The notes: a model not told the origin generated them from the letters alone. A DNA stretch of 64,000 bases from Paraburkholderia aspalathi (GCF_900116445.1 NZ_FPBH01000009.1:124001-188000); one strand, 5' to 3'; numbered from the stretch's first letter, positions 17,174 through 26,450 are shown. Program-made: numbers and translations.

Positions 17174-18664
17174 ATGATGCCATTTAACGACGCCTTGCGC
17201 GAAAAGCAGATCTTCCTCCGTGAAGGCGAGAAACGACTACTGATCGACGGTCAGCATGTGAGCGCGGCCTCCGGGCAGACGTTCACGTCGATCAACCCGG
17301 CGACGGGGCGCGTGATCGCGACCGTGTCTGATGGCGACGCGGTCGATATCGATCGCGCTGTCGCTTCGGCGCGCAAGGCTTTCGAAGGGCCGTGGAGCCG
17401 TTTCAAGCCGGCTGAGCGTCAGGCGCTGCTGCTGCGTCTCGCGGATGTCCTCGACGAACATTACGAAGAACTGGCTTCGCTGGATACGCTCGATATGGGC
17501 GCGCCTTTGTTGCGCACACGCGCTTCGCGCGAGCGCGCCGTCGGTCTGATCCGCTATTACGCGGGTCTTGCGATGAGTATTCATGGCGAGACGATCCCGA
17601 ACTCGGTCCCCGGCAATATCTTTTCGTACACGGTGAAGGAGCCGCTCGGCGTGGTCGGCGCAATTACGCCCTGGAATGGACCGCTGACGCTGGCGTTGTG
17701 GAAGATCGGTCCGGCGTTGGCCACCGGTTGCACGGTGGTCCTGAAACCCGCTGAACAGTCACCGTTGTCGTCGTTGCGGTTAGGGGAACTCTGCCTCGAA
17801 GCGGGCTTGCCGCCAGGCGTGCTGAACGTGGTCACCGGACGCGGCGGCGCGGGCGCGGCACTGGCCGCCCACCATGACGTCGACAAGATCGCCTTCACCG
17901 GATCCACCCACGTCGGGCAGAAGATCATCGAAGCGTCGGCCGGCAACATCAAGCGCCTCTCGCTCGAGTTGGGTGGCAAATCGCCTCATATCATTTTCGC
18001 GGACGCCGATCTCGACGCCGCGGTGCCGGCTGCCGCGATGGCGGTATTCGCCAACTCCGGGCAGATCTGCAGCGCCGGCACGCGGCTGTTCGTGCAGGAG
18101 GCGGTATACGACGAGTTCGTCGAAAAGGTCGCGGCGTTCGGCAACGCATTGCGCGTCGGCGATCCCGCCGACCCCGGCATGCAGCTCGGGCCGCTCGTTT
18201 CCGAGCAACAACTGACGCGCGTCGCCGGCTATCTGCGCGCCGGTCAGGATGAGGGCGCGACGCTGCTCGGCGGAGGCCTGCCGGCTGGTCAGTCCGAATT
18301 GAACAACGGATTTTTCGTGCGACCTACCGTGTTCGCCAACGTGCGCGACGACATGCGCATCGCGAGAGAGGAAATCTTCGGTCCGGTGATTTCCGCGCTG
18401 CGGTTCAGCGACGCGGCCAATGTGATCGCGCGTGCCAACACCTCGGACTTCGGCCTCGGCGGCGGCGTGTGGACCCGCAGCCTCGCCACGGCGCAGCAGG
18501 TGACGCGTGGTCTGCGCACCGGCTCCGTGTGGGTCAATTGCTACCAGGCGATGGATCCAGCGGTGCCGTTCGGTGGCTACAAGATGAGCGGCTACGGCCG
18601 CGAGTCTGGACGCGAACACGTCGAGGAGTTCCTCAATACGAAGGCGGTGTGGATCAATGCATAG
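17174..18664 (+). CDS. Aldehyde dehydrogenase 2
   Basis: NAD(P)+-dependent ALDH, 496 residues (full family length). Seen: TPWNGP at 165-170, FTGST at 241, base Glu265 in SLELGGKS and nucleophile Cys299 in SGQICSAG, with PFGGYKMSGYGRE near the end. It is strongly similar throughout to the ALDH at 27226 (for example ATGCTVVLKPAEQ in both), so one likely arose by duplication, and both belong to the betaine/phenylacetaldehyde-type clade. AGGAGA precedes the tandem ATG codons. It is followed after 107 bp by the GMC oxidoreductase, giving an alcohol to aldehyde to acid pair on the plus strand, parallel to the P450-linked pair at 1-2087. Confidence 0.94.
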   Translation: MMPFNDALREKQIFLREGEKRLLIDGQHVSAASGQTFTSINPATGRVIATVSDGDAVDIDRAVASARKAFEGPWSRFKPAERQALLLRLADVLDEHYEELASLDTLDMGAPLLRTRASRERAVGLIRYYAGLAMSIHGETIPNSVPGNIFSYTVKEPLGVVGAITPWNGPLTLALWKIGPALATGCTVVLKPAEQSPLSSLRLGELCLEAGLPPGVLNVVTGRGGAGAALAAHHDVDKIAFTGSTHVGQKIIEASAGNIKRLSLELGGKSPHIIFADADLDAAVPAAAMAVFANSGQICSAGTRLFVQEAVYDEFVEKVAAFGNALRVGDPADPGMQLGPLVSEQQLTRVAGYLRAGQDEGATLLGGGLPAGQSELNNGFFVRPTVFANVRDDMRIAREEIFGPVISALRFSDAANVIARANTSDFGLGGGVWTRSLATAQQVTRGLRTGSVWVNCYQAMDPAVPFGGYKMSGYGRESGREHVEEFLNTKAVWINA

Positions 18665-18771
18665 CCATGGATGCCGTTTGCTCGTGGACCTGTCCCGACC
18701 CGCCAACCGCTCGAACCCGAAGTGCGTGATATCCGCAGCATTTTCGCGCGCGCATGTGAAAGGAGTGCCAC

Positions 18772-20526
18772 ATGGCTGCAACGTCTCCTTCTGAGTATTT
18801 CGATTACATCATCGTCGGCGGCGGTTCGGCCGGCTGTGTGCTGGCGAGCCGCCTGTCAGCGAACGCCGCCAACCGCGTGCTTCTCTGCGAGGCGGGCGCC
18901 GACATTTCGCTCGACAACGTACCGCCCGCGATCCTCGACAGCTATCCGGGCACCGCTTATCTGAATCCCGATTACATCTGGCCGGAGTTGCAAGCGACGA
19001 CTGTGCGGATCAACGGTGTAGCGGGCCGCGCACGCAAGTATGAACAGGCGCGCATTCTCGGTGGTGGTTCGTCGATCAACGGCCAGTTCTTCAACCGGGG
19101 TGCACCGTCCGATTACGACGCCTGGGAGGCACATGGCGCGCGGGGCTGGAATTGGCAATCCGTGCTGCCATTCTTCAAGCGAATGGAGACGGATATTGAC
19201 TTTCATGATGCGCTGCACGGTACGAATGGGCCGATACGTGTGCGGCGCATTTTTCCCAAGCAATGGTCCGGTCATGCGCGAGCTGTCGCCGCGGCGCTCG
19301 AGGCGCAAGGTTATGACTATTTGCCGGATCAGAACGGCGACTTCCGCGACGGCTATTTCCCGATTGCGATTTCCAATTTCAACGAGCAGCGCGTGTCGGT
19401 CGCGACGGCTTACCTCGACGCGGCAACGCGCAGTCGGCCGAACCTCACGATCAGAACTGGCACCGAAGTCGCGAGCCTGATTTTCGATGGCACGCGTTGC
19501 ACGGGCGTGGTGATTCAGGAAGACGATAAAGGCAAACGTGTGAGTGGCGGCGAGATCATCGTATCGTCGGGCGCGATTGGCTCGCCGGCATTGCTGCTGC
19601 GCTCGGGGATCGGGCCGGTCGCGCATCTGCGCGATCTCGGCATCGACATTGTCGCGGGACTGCCGGGTGTCGGGCAGAACCTGATGGAGCATCCGTCGAT
19701 CGCACTGGCGTCGTTCATCGACGACGGCGCACGCATCAACGACGTGACACGCCACCATATCCGCGTCGGAGCCCGCTATTCGTCGAAGATCGGCGGCGCG
19801 TCGCAAGGCGATATGCTGATCCTCGGCGTAACCAAGACGTCGTGGCATGCGGTGGGCCGCCGCATCGGCACTTTGCTTAACTACGTCAACAACCCGTTCT
19901 CGAAGCGAGGCGAGGTTACGCTGCAGTCGCGCGACTGGCGTGTTCGACCCAACGTCGCATTGAATCTGCTGGACGACGAACGTGATCTGGACCGGCTCGT
20001 CGACGGTTTCCAGCGCATGGCCTTGTTGCAGGCGAGTGCGAGCATGCAGGCCGTGACGAAAGATCCTTTTCCCGCCAGTTACAGTGAGAAAGTGCGGCAG
20101 GTCGCGATGCTGAGCGCGAAGAACAAATTCATTACGGACGTACTGGCAAAACTGCTTGACGGCCCGGCACCCTTGCGCGGCTTCCTGATGCGGCGTGTCG
20201 TGGCCGGCGGTCCGACGCTGGACGAATTGCTCGGAGACGATAAGGCATTGCGCGCCTTCATTCGCGGTGCATGTGTCGGCGTGTGGCATGCCTCGTGTAC
20301 CTGCCGCATGGGCGCCGCCGACGATCCCCTGGCCGTGACGGATGAGTTTGCGCGGGTGCGTGGTGTGCAGGGATTGCGAGTCGTGGACGCATCCATTTTT
20401 CCGGTCGTTCCGGGTGCCAACACGAACGCGCCGACACTCATGGTGGCGGAGAAGATTGCCGATGGTTTGTTATCGACGCAGCCGGGCGGCGGAGCGATCG
20501 CGGATAGAGCGATGTCGCCGGCGTGA
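18772..20526 (+). CDS. GMC-family FAD-dependent alcohol oxidoreductase
   Basis: Glucose-methanol-choline oxidoreductase, 584 residues; predicted to oxidise an alcohol with FAD and pass electrons to the respiratory chain. Seen: the FAD dinucleotide motif VGGGSAG at 15-21, ARILGGGSSINGQFFNRG near 95-115 (GMC signature 1), SSGAIGSPALLLRSGIG in the middle (signature 2), the catalytic-region His in GVWHASCTCRMG near 503 and the C-terminal FAD motif VVDASIFPVVPGANTNAP. No secretion signal is evident. AGGAG lies 6-8 bases before the ATG. Its ALDH neighbour probably takes the aldehyde. It may act on an alcohol such as a terpenoid or polyethylene-glycol-like chain; the substrate is not predicted. Confidence 0.92.
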   Translation: MAATSPSEYFDYIIVGGGSAGCVLASRLSANAANRVLLCEAGADISLDNVPPAILDSYPGTAYLNPDYIWPELQATTVRINGVAGRARKYEQARILGGGSSINGQFFNRGAPSDYDAWEAHGARGWNWQSVLPFFKRMETDIDFHDALHGTNGPIRVRRIFPKQWSGHARAVAAALEAQGYDYLPDQNGDFRDGYFPIAISNFNEQRVSVATAYLDAATRSRPNLTIRTGTEVASLIFDGTRCTGVVIQEDDKGKRVSGGEIIVSSGAIGSPALLLRSGIGPVAHLRDLGIDIVAGLPGVGQNLMEHPSIALASFIDDGARINDVTRHHIRVGARYSSKIGGASQGDMLILGVTKTSWHAVGRRIGTLLNYVNNPFSKRGEVTLQSRDWRVRPNVALNLLDDERDLDRLVDGFQRMALLQASASMQAVTKDPFPASYSEKVRQVAMLSAKNKFITDVLAKLLDGPAPLRGFLMRRVVAGGPTLDELLGDDKALRAFIRGACVGVWHASCTCRMGAADDPLAVTDEFARVRGVQGLRVVDASIFPVVPGANTNAPTLMVAEKIADGLLSTQPGGGAIADRAMSPA

Positions 20527-21136
20527 TGCCTGTGCCTTCGCCTGGGTTAGTCCGGCCGTTGCTCAGTGCCTATTACGCGACCCGGGGCGCCGACGACTCT
20601 CAGCGTATAAACCGTCCGTACGCCAAACTGCTGCGGCGCGATCGGCTCGGCCAGCCACGAAGGCAATTGATTCAGGTCCAATTCGCTTGGTCCAAGATCG
20701 ATCGTGGCACTGCCACTGCAATGAACAATGTCGGAAGCACGACGCGCGCCTTTTGCTGATTTGTTGTGGCGATTGATCTTGCAGTATGGATAGGATGATG
20801 GGTACGCACTGGTCGGGCAGAGCGGGAGTCAAACTTGGCGCTGCTTTGCGGGCAACTGTTGGAGTCGGCTGTCTACCCCATATGTAGGCCATGTTTGAAA
20901 AGGTAAATTCGGCGGGGGGCTGAAGGTCGGCCGTTTTCGTCCGACGAAGCTCGTGTTTGTTGTCGCCAAAAATCGGCGCCATCGCCGCCGGGGTTGCGAA
21001 TAGGTACGTCGCCAAGCTAATCGGCTTCGAAGCGTTTCGACAACGGCCAGAACCGTTCGCGTGGACTGAAAGGTTTTCTCGGGACCCAATCGTGCGTTGG
21101 CGTGCGGTTGAGCGCCAACGCAGCGCAAAGCAGCAG
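20527..21136. other. Long non-coding stretch between convergent genes, with repeat copy
   Basis: 610 bp between the GMC gene and the P450 2 gene, which converge. It contains the 94-bp repeat A. To its left, on the minus strand, about 60 codons are open in a sensible-looking frame ending at 20547 without a start or a relative I recognise; it may be the tail of a decayed gene. The rest shows nothing identifiable. Confidence 0.6.
20781..20874. repeat. 94-bp dispersed repeat, copy A
   Basis: Matches 52597-52690 in the same orientation at 80 of 94 bases with no gaps, by hand alignment. It codes for nothing recognisable. It may be the remains of an insertion sequence or a small genome-wide repeat; this window alone cannot tell which. 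Confidence 0.85.
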
Positions 21137-22396
21137 TTACTCGGCGAGTGCCGCTTGTGACTGCTTCATCTGGAATGAGATCGGTAAGCGCTTCAGGCCG
21201 CTGATGAAGCCGCTTTCCACCCACGCCGGCGTCCCGTTCAGTTCGAGGCTGTCGATGCGCGTCAACATTTCGCGTAGCAGGATCTGGATCTCGAACTTGG
21301 CCAGCATCATCCCGAGACACATATGCACACCGTAGCCGAAGCCGACATGGCGATTTGGCTTGCGATCGACTCGAAAACTGAACGGCTGATCGAATGCTAA
21401 TTCATCACGATTCGCCGACGTGTAGACCATCATCAGGCTATCGCCTGCCTTGACCGGCGTTTCGCCGACCTCGCAATCCTGGGTCGCAGTGCGGAAGAAG
21501 TGCTTGATTGGCGAAACCCAGCGGATGATCTCGTCAACGGCGGTGGGAATCAGCGAGGGATTTTCCTTTAGCTTTTGCCACTGATCGGGATTCTGGATCA
21601 GCGCGAGTACGCCGCCGGCGATGCACGCGCTAGTGGTGTCGTGGCCTGCGGTCGCCAGCGCAACGTAGTAGGAGGCGCTTTCGTATTGTTCGAGAGGCCG
21701 TCCATTAACTGTGCCGTTCGCAATGAGGCTTGACACGTCGTCGGTCGGATGCGCGCGCCTGTCGGCGGCGACCACGTCGAAGTATTGGCGTAGCGCGAGC
21801 GCCGCGTCGATCACATCGCCGGCGGTCTGCATCTCAGGGTCTGAACCGCCGAAATACGAGCTGGTCAGGCGCTGAAGCAGAGGTGCGTCGCTATCGGGCA
21901 ACCCGAGGATGAGCATGATCACGCGCAACGGGTACCATACCGCGATGTCGCGATAAAAGTCGCACTCGGGTGCCTTACGCTCGAGGTCGTCGATCGCGCG
22001 ACGGGCCAGCGCCGAAATGCTTTTGTCAAGCAGCTTGACCTGCTGCGGAAAGAACCAGTTCGCTGTGATTTCCCGATATGCTGTGTGCTGCTCGCCGTCC
22101 ATCAAATGCATCGACTTGGTTAGGTGCTTGCGTCCACCCATCGCCTGCTTGACGAGGGCTTCGAAGTCGAGACTGACAAGATGCTGGCGAGGCGCATTGA
22201 TGAACTGTTCGTGCGCGCGCTGAACCGCAACGACGTCTGCATGGCGGGTAACGGTCCAGAACGGCTTGTATCCGTCTGGTTCAGTCCAATGGACTGGATC
22301 TTCACTGCGCAGTTGTGCGAACAGTGCATGTTCGGTTTCAGGGTTGCCGTATGTTGTTCCACTGGCGATTGCCTCGTCTACAGCCTTGCCGTCCAT
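21137..22396 (-). CDS. Cytochrome P450 monooxygenase 2
   Basis: Second soluble P450, 419 residues, not closely related to the first. Seen: the C-helix region LMDGEQHTAYR near 95, the I-helix ATAGHDTTS near 245, the K-helix ExxR (DEIIRW) near 290 and the haem loop FGYGVHMCLGMM near 355-366 with its axial cysteine. The open frame reaches 22459, but AAAGGAG sits 6 bases before the ATG at 22396, and the first true residues are MDGKAVDE. It stands alone, convergent with the GMC gene, with no ferredoxin or reductase partner adjacent. It may hydroxylate the same substrate at a second position, or a different one; its regulation is not visible. Confidence 0.94.
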   Translation of the reverse strand: MDGKAVDEAIASGTTYGNPETEHALFAQLRSEDPVHWTEPDGYKPFWTVTRHADVVAVQRAHEQFINAPRQHLVSLDFEALVKQAMGGRKHLTKSMHLMDGEQHTAYREITANWFFPQQVKLLDKSISALARRAIDDLERKAPECDFYRDIAVWYPLRVIMLILGLPDSDAPLLQRLTSSYFGGSDPEMQTAGDVIDAALALRQYFDVVAADRRAHPTDDVSSLIANGTVNGRPLEQYESASYYVALATAGHDTTSACIAGGVLALIQNPDQWQKLKENPSLIPTAVDEIIRWVSPIKHFFRTATQDCEVGETPVKAGDSLMMVYTSANRDELAFDQPFSFRVDRKPNRHVGFGYGVHMCLGMMLAKFEIQILLREMLTRIDSLELNGTPAWVESGFISGLKRLPISFQMKQSQAALAE

Positions 22397-22932
22397 TACC
22401 ATCTCCTTTGTGGGTGCTTGGGCCTTTTCGAAACAGCGTGTCGCGGCGAGCACTGTCATCGCGAAACGTCAGCATGAATTCTGCGCAACGCAACCCAGAA
22501 AGACGATAGGCCTCGACGGCTATTCATTCATATCGTGGACTTCGCGCACACCGCGGGCGCCCAACATCGATGCGGTTTCGCTTTACGACTGCCGTCAGGT
22601 GACGGCGGATATATCTGCCTCGACGTCGGTTGCCGTGCCAGCACTATGGGATGCCTGGTCTGATGTCACGAAGCGCGCGATATCGGCGAGTGCGTTCGAC
22701 TCGTCGTAGCCCTTGCGTAGCTACTGTTTCAACGGATCAAAGGGGTAGGTCGATCTCAATCATGTCGATCAGCTTCCGAGTCCGACCGTCCACTGCAGAT
22801 CATTAGTGTGTGAGAGGCAACAGTGACTGTTCAAAAGAAGCGTTTACCCGTAGGAAAATGGCCATTAGACTTGCGCTATGAATTGCCACGGGTGATTCAT
22901 CAGAACGATCACGTTTCATCGAGGTATCCAGC
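22397..22932. other. Intergenic region with no recognised content
   Basis: 536 bp between divergent P450 2 and the DUF4148 gene. It should contain both promoters. I found no operator of either family described here, no clear hairpin and no gene-like frame with a ribosome site. Confidence 0.6.
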
Positions 22933-23220
22933 ATGAACGCAACCATTCAGGCAGCCGCCGTCATACTTACGCTGCTTGCCATTCCCGTCGTGTCCTCCGC
23001 TCAAACAGCTTCATCGTTGACGCGGGCAGAAGTGAAGTCGCGGCTGATTCAAATTGAGCAGGCCGGCTACAACCCGGCCACCGCTGATCCTTACGCTTAC
23101 CCAGACAATGTGCAGGCCGCGGAAGCGCGCGTCACGGCCCGCCAAGGGGCTATAAACAGCAATGGTGGCTCTGTCCCTTGCTCATCGCAGTCCGCCCGTC
23201 CCGTATTGCGCGAGGAGTGA
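22933..23220 (+). CDS. Small exported DUF4148-family protein
   Basis: 95-residue protein with an N-terminal signal peptide (about 24 residues ending SSAQ) and the DUF4148 core: TRAEVKSRLIQIEQAGYNPA near 30-50, then a proline/tyrosine-rich PYAYPDNVQAAEARV. This family is abundant and almost confined to Burkholderiaceae; its function is unknown and its location is probably the periplasm. The start at 22933 has GAGGT 9 bases upstream. The last 15 residues do not match the family's usual end, and the gene stops 47 bp before the convergent MFS gene. It is probably not part of the catabolic operons. Confidence 0.8.
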   Translation: MNATIQAAAVILTLLAIPVVSSAQTASSLTRAEVKSRLIQIEQAGYNPATADPYAYPDNVQAAEARVTARQGAINSNGGSVPCSSQSARPVLREE

Positions 23221-23267
23221 GCGTTGACGCGACTTTAAACATAGACGTCTCTCCTCGGGAATTGACG

Positions 23268-24545
23268 CTATTGCACGATCGCCTCGCAGCTTTCCATCTG
23301 AAATCGCGCTACGACGAGTAACGCAGCCACAGCCGATACGGCGATTAACGGAATACTCGCAAATAGCAGCGTTGTTTCGCTGTGCCCGGCGCTTAGTAAC
23401 TGGCCTGCGCCGAGCGGACCAATAATCGCGCCCACGCGACCGATGGCGACCGCCGCGCCAACGCCTGTCCCTCGAACCTCGGTTGGATAGACAGAGCTAG
23501 CGATAGAGTAGAGCGCAGATTGTCCGCCGAGCAGGCAAATTCCCGCGACAAATCCGCCGCAGACCAGCACCATGCTTCCGCTCGTGGTACCCAGCAACAC
23601 TAAAGCAACAACCATCCCGGCATACATGATCGTGACAGTTGGTGTGCGGCCGATGCGATCCATCATCGATGTAATCAGAATGGACCCGATGCCTCCGCCG
23701 AAGTTATAGACCATCTGCACCGTGCTTGCCTCGCTGGCCGTCAAGCCGCGGCTTAGCAGCATGGACGGTAACCAGTTGAGAAGAAAATACAGGATGATGA
23801 CGGTTCCAAGATAGCTGACCCAAAGCGACGCGGTGGCGGCGGCGCGGCCATCGCGAAACAGCGCGAAAAAAATGCCGGGTTTGTTGGCTTTGCCTGACGA
23901 AATCGTCGTTTGTCCAGCGATGAAATAATTGGATTCCTTAAGGAATAGTCCAAGGAGTGGAAGAACCAGCAACGGACCAAAGCCACCTATGTAGAACAGT
24001 TGTCGCCAGCCCGAGGAATCTGGCCATAACACACCGATCAATGCGGCAAGCGATGCGCCGAAGGGCATGCCACAATACATCACGCCCACCGCGAGGTTGC
24101 GTCGATTGGGGCGAGATGCCTCCGAACTCAAGGCAATCAGATTCGGCATTGCAGCACCAAGTCCTAAACCGGTCAACAGGCGTGCAACAAGCAGCGAATT
24201 GAATCCGTCCACCTGCGTCGTGGCGAGCGAGAAGACACCAAACAACACGACCGATCCCATCAGCACGCGCTTTCGCCCGAACAGGTCAGATAGACGGCCA
24301 CCAATGGCCGAAGCCGGAAGCAAACCCAACGAGCCGAAGCTGAATGCCAGGCCCAGGTGAGCGTGGTCGAGTCCAAATTCGCGCGCCATTCGCGCTCCAG
24401 CAATACCGGGTGCCTGCAGGTCGAGACCTTCCAGTAACGCGACAATCAGACATAACCAAATGGTTAGCGTACTCGACGATTGCGCTGGGTTGATTGACTT
24501 CAAAGCCTTCTCCAATGTGTTTTTTATAAGCGACGGCAGGTTCAT
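23268..24545 (-). CDS. MFS transporter, aromatic acid:H+ symporter (AAHS) type
   Basis: Inner-membrane permease, 425 residues with about 12 transmembrane segments. The first helix contains EGLDLQAPGIAG, matching the acidic helix-1 signature of aromatic-acid carriers (compare MhpT and PcaK), and the cytoplasmic loop GGRLSDLFGRKRVLMG is the MFS motif A. The family imports hydroxylated aromatic acids with protons. The ATG at 24545 was chosen over an in-frame GTG at 24557; neither has a strong ribosome site. It diverges from porin 2 (365-bp gap), and the pair forms the likely uptake route for region 2. The identity of the acid is inferred only from the family. Confidence 0.9.
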   Translation of the reverse strand: MNLPSLIKNTLEKALKSINPAQSSSTLTIWLCLIVALLEGLDLQAPGIAGARMAREFGLDHAHLGLAFSFGSLGLLPASAIGGRLSDLFGRKRVLMGSVVLFGVFSLATTQVDGFNSLLVARLLTGLGLGAAMPNLIALSSEASRPNRRNLAVGVMYCGMPFGASLAALIGVLWPDSSGWRQLFYIGGFGPLLVLPLLGLFLKESNYFIAGQTTISSGKANKPGIFFALFRDGRAAATASLWVSYLGTVIILYFLLNWLPSMLLSRGLTASEASTVQMVYNFGGGIGSILITSMMDRIGRTPTVTIMYAGMVVALVLLGTTSGSMVLVCGGFVAGICLLGGQSALYSIASSVYPTEVRGTGVGAAVAIGRVGAIIGPLGAGQLLSAGHSETTLLFASIPLIAVSAVAALLVVARFQMESCEAIVQ

Positions 24546-24910
24546 TCCCGAATCCACCGGCCTGACGTTCCGCTATGACGGCACGTTCAGGGAAGATCAT
24601 TGCGCGGCATTCAACCGGCGAGAACGGTCGCACTGCAAAACTATCTACATAGTGGACCGTCTGAGCGATCGACTCGTATGGATCGCGTCTGGTCGGCTTG
24701 CCGTCACTGCATCAGTCAACAAATACGGTAAGCAGGTCTCTTCTTCGATTTTTTTATAAAACTCGCATATTTTCGCGCTTAGATGCAACGGTTCACATTG
24801 TGTGAAATCTTGATGGAGTCGATGTTTTCGCAGCGTCTTTTCGGTTGATCATCGTTCGCGAGTGCTCAGTCGAGCCACCAATGACGACTAAAAAACAACT
24901 TTGGAGACGT
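24546..24910. other. Divergent promoter region, MFS and porin 2
   Basis: 365 bp holding the promoters of the AAHS transporter and porin 2. It contains an AT-rich block near 24748-24775 and the perfect palindrome at 24792-24806. No CTACAT-N23 or full GTTCAC-N3-ATGAAC site was found. Confidence 0.6.
24792..24806. promoter_or_regulatory. Palindrome TTCACA-TTG-TGTGAA upstream of porin 2
   Basis: Perfect 6-3-6 inverted repeat 105 bp before the porin 2 start. It resembles an operator, but its spacing differs from the IclR-type sites elsewhere in the window, so a different regulator is likely. Function is inferred from position only. Confidence 0.35.
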
Positions 24911-25960
24911 ATGAAAAAGTCGATTCTTTACACGGCCGGCGCACTGGCGTTCTGCGAGTTATGCATTGCTTCTCCTGCCGCTGCGCAATCCAGCGTGACA
25001 CTATATGGTGCTGCTGACGAATGGGTGGGTATGCAGAAGCCGCTCGGTGGAAAAACGGCCGTCGTGCTTGGCAACTCTGGCGACTCCCCTGCATTTCTCG
25101 GGTTCAAAGGTCGTGAAGACCTGGGCAGCGGGTACTACGCGATCTTCACGCTGCAGGCGTTTCTCCGTATGACGAGCGGCGCATATGGACGCTATAACGG
25201 TGACTCGTTCTTCTCACGCAACTCCTACGCGGGTATCGAGGCGCCGTGGGGGACAGTCACGGCCGGACGGATGGCCACGCTTATCAACTACAACAGCGTG
25301 TCGTTCAATCCAATGGGAGACTCAACAGTCTTTTCGCCAATGATTACCCGGGTATTCAATGGCGTCGGAAACCAGACCGTTTTAGGCGACTCGGACTGGA
25401 ACAACGCGGTGCGCTATGTAAGTCCGAATCTCAAGGGCTTTGTCGGCTCCGCGTTGTACGCGTTCGGCGGCGCAGCGGGCGAAGCAGGGCAGAACAAATG
25501 GTCGCTCAGTGCTGCGTACTACAACGGGCGTTTCTCATCCAGCATCGTCTATCAAACGATCAAGTACAACCTGACCGCAGATGATCTTGGTGCGTCCGTT
25601 GCCGGCTTGACCAGCCAGTCGGTTGCTGAGGTCAACGTTGCGTACGACTTCTCGCTGTTCAAACTCTATGGTGAATATCTGTATCTGAAGGACAACGTCA
25701 AGTTGGGCGGCATGTCGAATAACACGGGCCAGGTCGGCTTTACGATCCCGGTGGGAGTGGGGACAGTCAAAGGGTCATATGTGTATTCAGAAAATTCGCA
25801 AGGAACTGTCGGGCAGGGTAAGACACGCAACATCGCCGCATTGATGTATGACTATCCGCTTTCGGTGCGTACTGAAATCTATGCGGCGTACGCGTACGAT
25901 CATTTCACGGGACTATCGAGTGGTCAGACGCTTGGCGTCGGGATTCTATCGCGCTTCTAG
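24911..25960 (+). CDS. Outer-membrane trimeric porin 2
   Basis: Porin of 349 residues with a signal peptide ending SPAAAQ (about 28 residues), the mature start SSVTLYGAADEW, beta-strand alternation through the whole length and a terminal phenylalanine (GILSRF). It lacks the GLID start of porin 1 and is divergent from it, as expected of substrate-selective porins. The frame opens at 24845, but the ATG at 24911 has GGAG 6 bases upstream and begins the signal peptide (MKKSILYTAG). It lies opposite the AAHS transporter and ends at a clear terminator hairpin. It probably lets the same acid cross the outer membrane. Confidence 0.92.
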   Translation: MKKSILYTAGALAFCELCIASPAAAQSSVTLYGAADEWVGMQKPLGGKTAVVLGNSGDSPAFLGFKGREDLGSGYYAIFTLQAFLRMTSGAYGRYNGDSFFSRNSYAGIEAPWGTVTAGRMATLINYNSVSFNPMGDSTVFSPMITRVFNGVGNQTVLGDSDWNNAVRYVSPNLKGFVGSALYAFGGAAGEAGQNKWSLSAAYYNGRFSSSIVYQTIKYNLTADDLGASVAGLTSQSVAEVNVAYDFSLFKLYGEYLYLKDNVKLGGMSNNTGQVGFTIPVGVGTVKGSYVYSENSQGTVGQGKTRNIAALMYDYPLSVRTEIYAAYAYDHFTGLSSGQTLGVGILSRF

Positions 25961-25992
25961 AATCACGTGCCTGGTGTGATGATCATAAGAGG

Positions 25993-26030
25993 AGGCCTTC
26001 TCAGGTCATGCAGAAGGCCTTCTTCATCTT
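25993..26030 (+). terminator. Rho-independent terminator after porin 2
   Basis: Stem AGGCCTTCT (25993-26001) and AGAAGGCCT (26012-26020) with a 10-base loop, followed by TCTTCATCTT. It starts 33 bp after the porin stop. The stem also reads as a hairpin for the gene converging at 26059. Confidence 0.75.
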
Positions 26031-26058
26031 CAGTGAGCAATGAGACGAGCCGGTGAGG

Positions 26059-26403
26059 TTAGCGGTTCACTTCGGCGCCAGAAGCGGCTTTGCGTTTGGC
26101 GTCTACTTTTGCTGCTGCGTTGTTTTGCGCGTCCTGAATTGCTTTGGGTGTGTCGACGTCCTGATCGCTCGCCTGATAGCCATTTTTCTGCAACCTCTGC
26201 CTTTCCGCTTCCAGTTGGGCTTTCTTTTTAGCTCGTGCTGCCTTGCGCTGCGCACGACGAATCTGCTGCGGTGACGATGCGGCGTTCGACGTTGTGACAG
26301 CCGCTGCGCTGGCGCTATCGTCGGCGCGGGTTTCGGGAGGCGCGGCGACACATAGCAGCGCGATTACCAGTGTTGAAATGCCGGTGAATCTACGTTTATT
26401 CAT
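26059..26403 (-). CDS. Small exported basic protein, DUF4148-like
   Basis: 114 residues: a signal peptide of about 27 residues (hydrophobic ISTLVIALLCVAA, cleavage after TRA), then a long lysine/arginine/alanine-rich helix (RRAQRKAARAKKKAQLEAE) and a short KNGYQAS segment that recalls the DUF4148 motif. It is probably periplasmic, function unknown. The ATG at 26403 is the start of the signal peptide; the frame extends upstream into the SDR gene, which I reject. It is on the same strand as the SDR-ALDH pair, 47 bp after the SDR stop, but its composition is unlike an enzyme and it may be independent. Confidence 0.65.
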   Translation of the reverse strand: MNKRRFTGISTLVIALLCVAAPPETRADDSASAAAVTTSNAASSPQQIRRAQRKAARAKKKAQLEAERQRLQKNGYQASDQDVDTPKAIQDAQNNAAAKVDAKRKAASGAEVNR

Positions 26404-26450
26404 ATTGGTCTCTTGTCCAATGTTCGTGGGACATCTTGATCGCACGCCGC

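Noticed and set aside
18856..20289. Long minus-strand open frame of 477 codons opposite the GMC gene
   Set aside because: It lies inside a well-supported gene, has an arginine/histidine-rich composition typical of antisense shadow frames, and shows no family motif.
20563..21015. 150-codon minus-strand frame over repeat A
   Set aside because: It spans the repeat, and its counterpart at 52499-52747 shares only the repeat-encoded part, so the similarity comes from the DNA repeat and not from a gene.
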